Position numbers and translations under genes: made by a program. This document shows positions 47,259 through 47,274 of a stretch of 47,274 nt of DNA, in pieces. The notes under the pieces were generated by a model. The model was not told where the DNA came from, did not search any database, and was given only the letters and a program-made list of their open reading frames with translations. The first letter of the stretch is position 1. Each line of letters starts with the position of its first letter. The stretch lies in the IMG/VR virus record IMGVR_UViG_3300045973_001178, positions 1 to 47,274 of that record; one strand, 5' to 3'. Source of the stretch: a virus.

Positions 47259-47274
47259 TTTTACAAAAATAAAT

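Noticed and set aside
1-47274. tRNA genes, rRNA genes, CRISPR arrays, integrase or attachment sites
   Set aside because: None was visible: no tRNA-like folds with TTCRA loops, no spaced repeats and no recombinase motifs. I could not run a structural RNA search.

Overview
The window is a 47 kb piece of a tailed double-stranded DNA bacteriophage genome (Caudoviricetes). It carries a large terminase, portal, head protease, scaffold-like protein and major capsid protein, plus an almost complete DNA replication and recombination set. No bacterial chromosomal genes, tRNAs, rRNAs or CRISPR arrays were recognised. The host cannot be named. Good sigma70-type promoters, conventional Shine-Dalgarno sites and a lipoprotein with Asp after the lipobox Cys suggest a Gram-negative bacterium. 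A polymerase with a uracil-DNA-glycosylase-like N-terminal domain recalls the SPO1 polymerase, but the rest gives no clear relative.

Layout. Positions 1-41302 are one long block of closely packed, often overlapping genes on the minus strand, so it reads from right to left. From 41.3 to 28.5 kb come small early-type proteins, a MmcB-like nuclease, a GroEL-family chaperonin that lacks its catalytic aspartates, YopX, a dNMP kinase, a RuvC-like resolvase, a DnaC-like loader, a DnaB-like helicase and a primase zinc-binding protein. From 28.5 to 18.2 kb come RecA, SbcD, SbcC, a metallophosphoesterase, a 5'(3')-deoxyribonucleotidase, a UDG-PolA fusion, a TOPRIM primase half, a NusG paralogue and a double helix-turn-helix protein that could be a sigma-like factor. 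From 18.2 to 1 kb come virion genes: terminase, portal, protease, scaffold, decoration-like protein, capsid, unknown proteins and the start of a probable M15 peptidase. Two HNH endonuclease genes interrupt the portal-protease interval. Tail genes are not seen and presumably lie beyond position 1.

At 41.3-41.4 kb two sigma70-type promoters stand back to back. The plus strand then carries one small gene, a roughly 780 bp non-coding region with inverted repeats, and a cassette at 42630-46466. That cassette begins with a radical SAM gene driven by an apparently leaderless promoter whose spacer is a perfect 18 bp palindrome. It continues with a lipoprotein and several cysteine-rich proteins joined by ATGA overlaps. 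The last 0.8 kb is non-coding and rich in palindromes, and it ends in A and G homopolymers.

How it may work together (inference): host RNA polymerase starts outward transcription at 41.3-41.4 kb. The minus-strand early block then makes replication and recombination proteins, and the NusG paralogue and double-HTH protein redirect transcription. Four near-identical sites of the form GTATAAA-N4-TATA, each at the 3' end of a gene, look like promoters read by a phage-specified factor; three lie in the virion half. The main unusual points are this promoter family, the non-catalytic chaperonin, the UDG-like polymerase domain, the split primase, the leaderless operator-promoter with its cysteine-rich cassette, and several in-cassette gene duplications.
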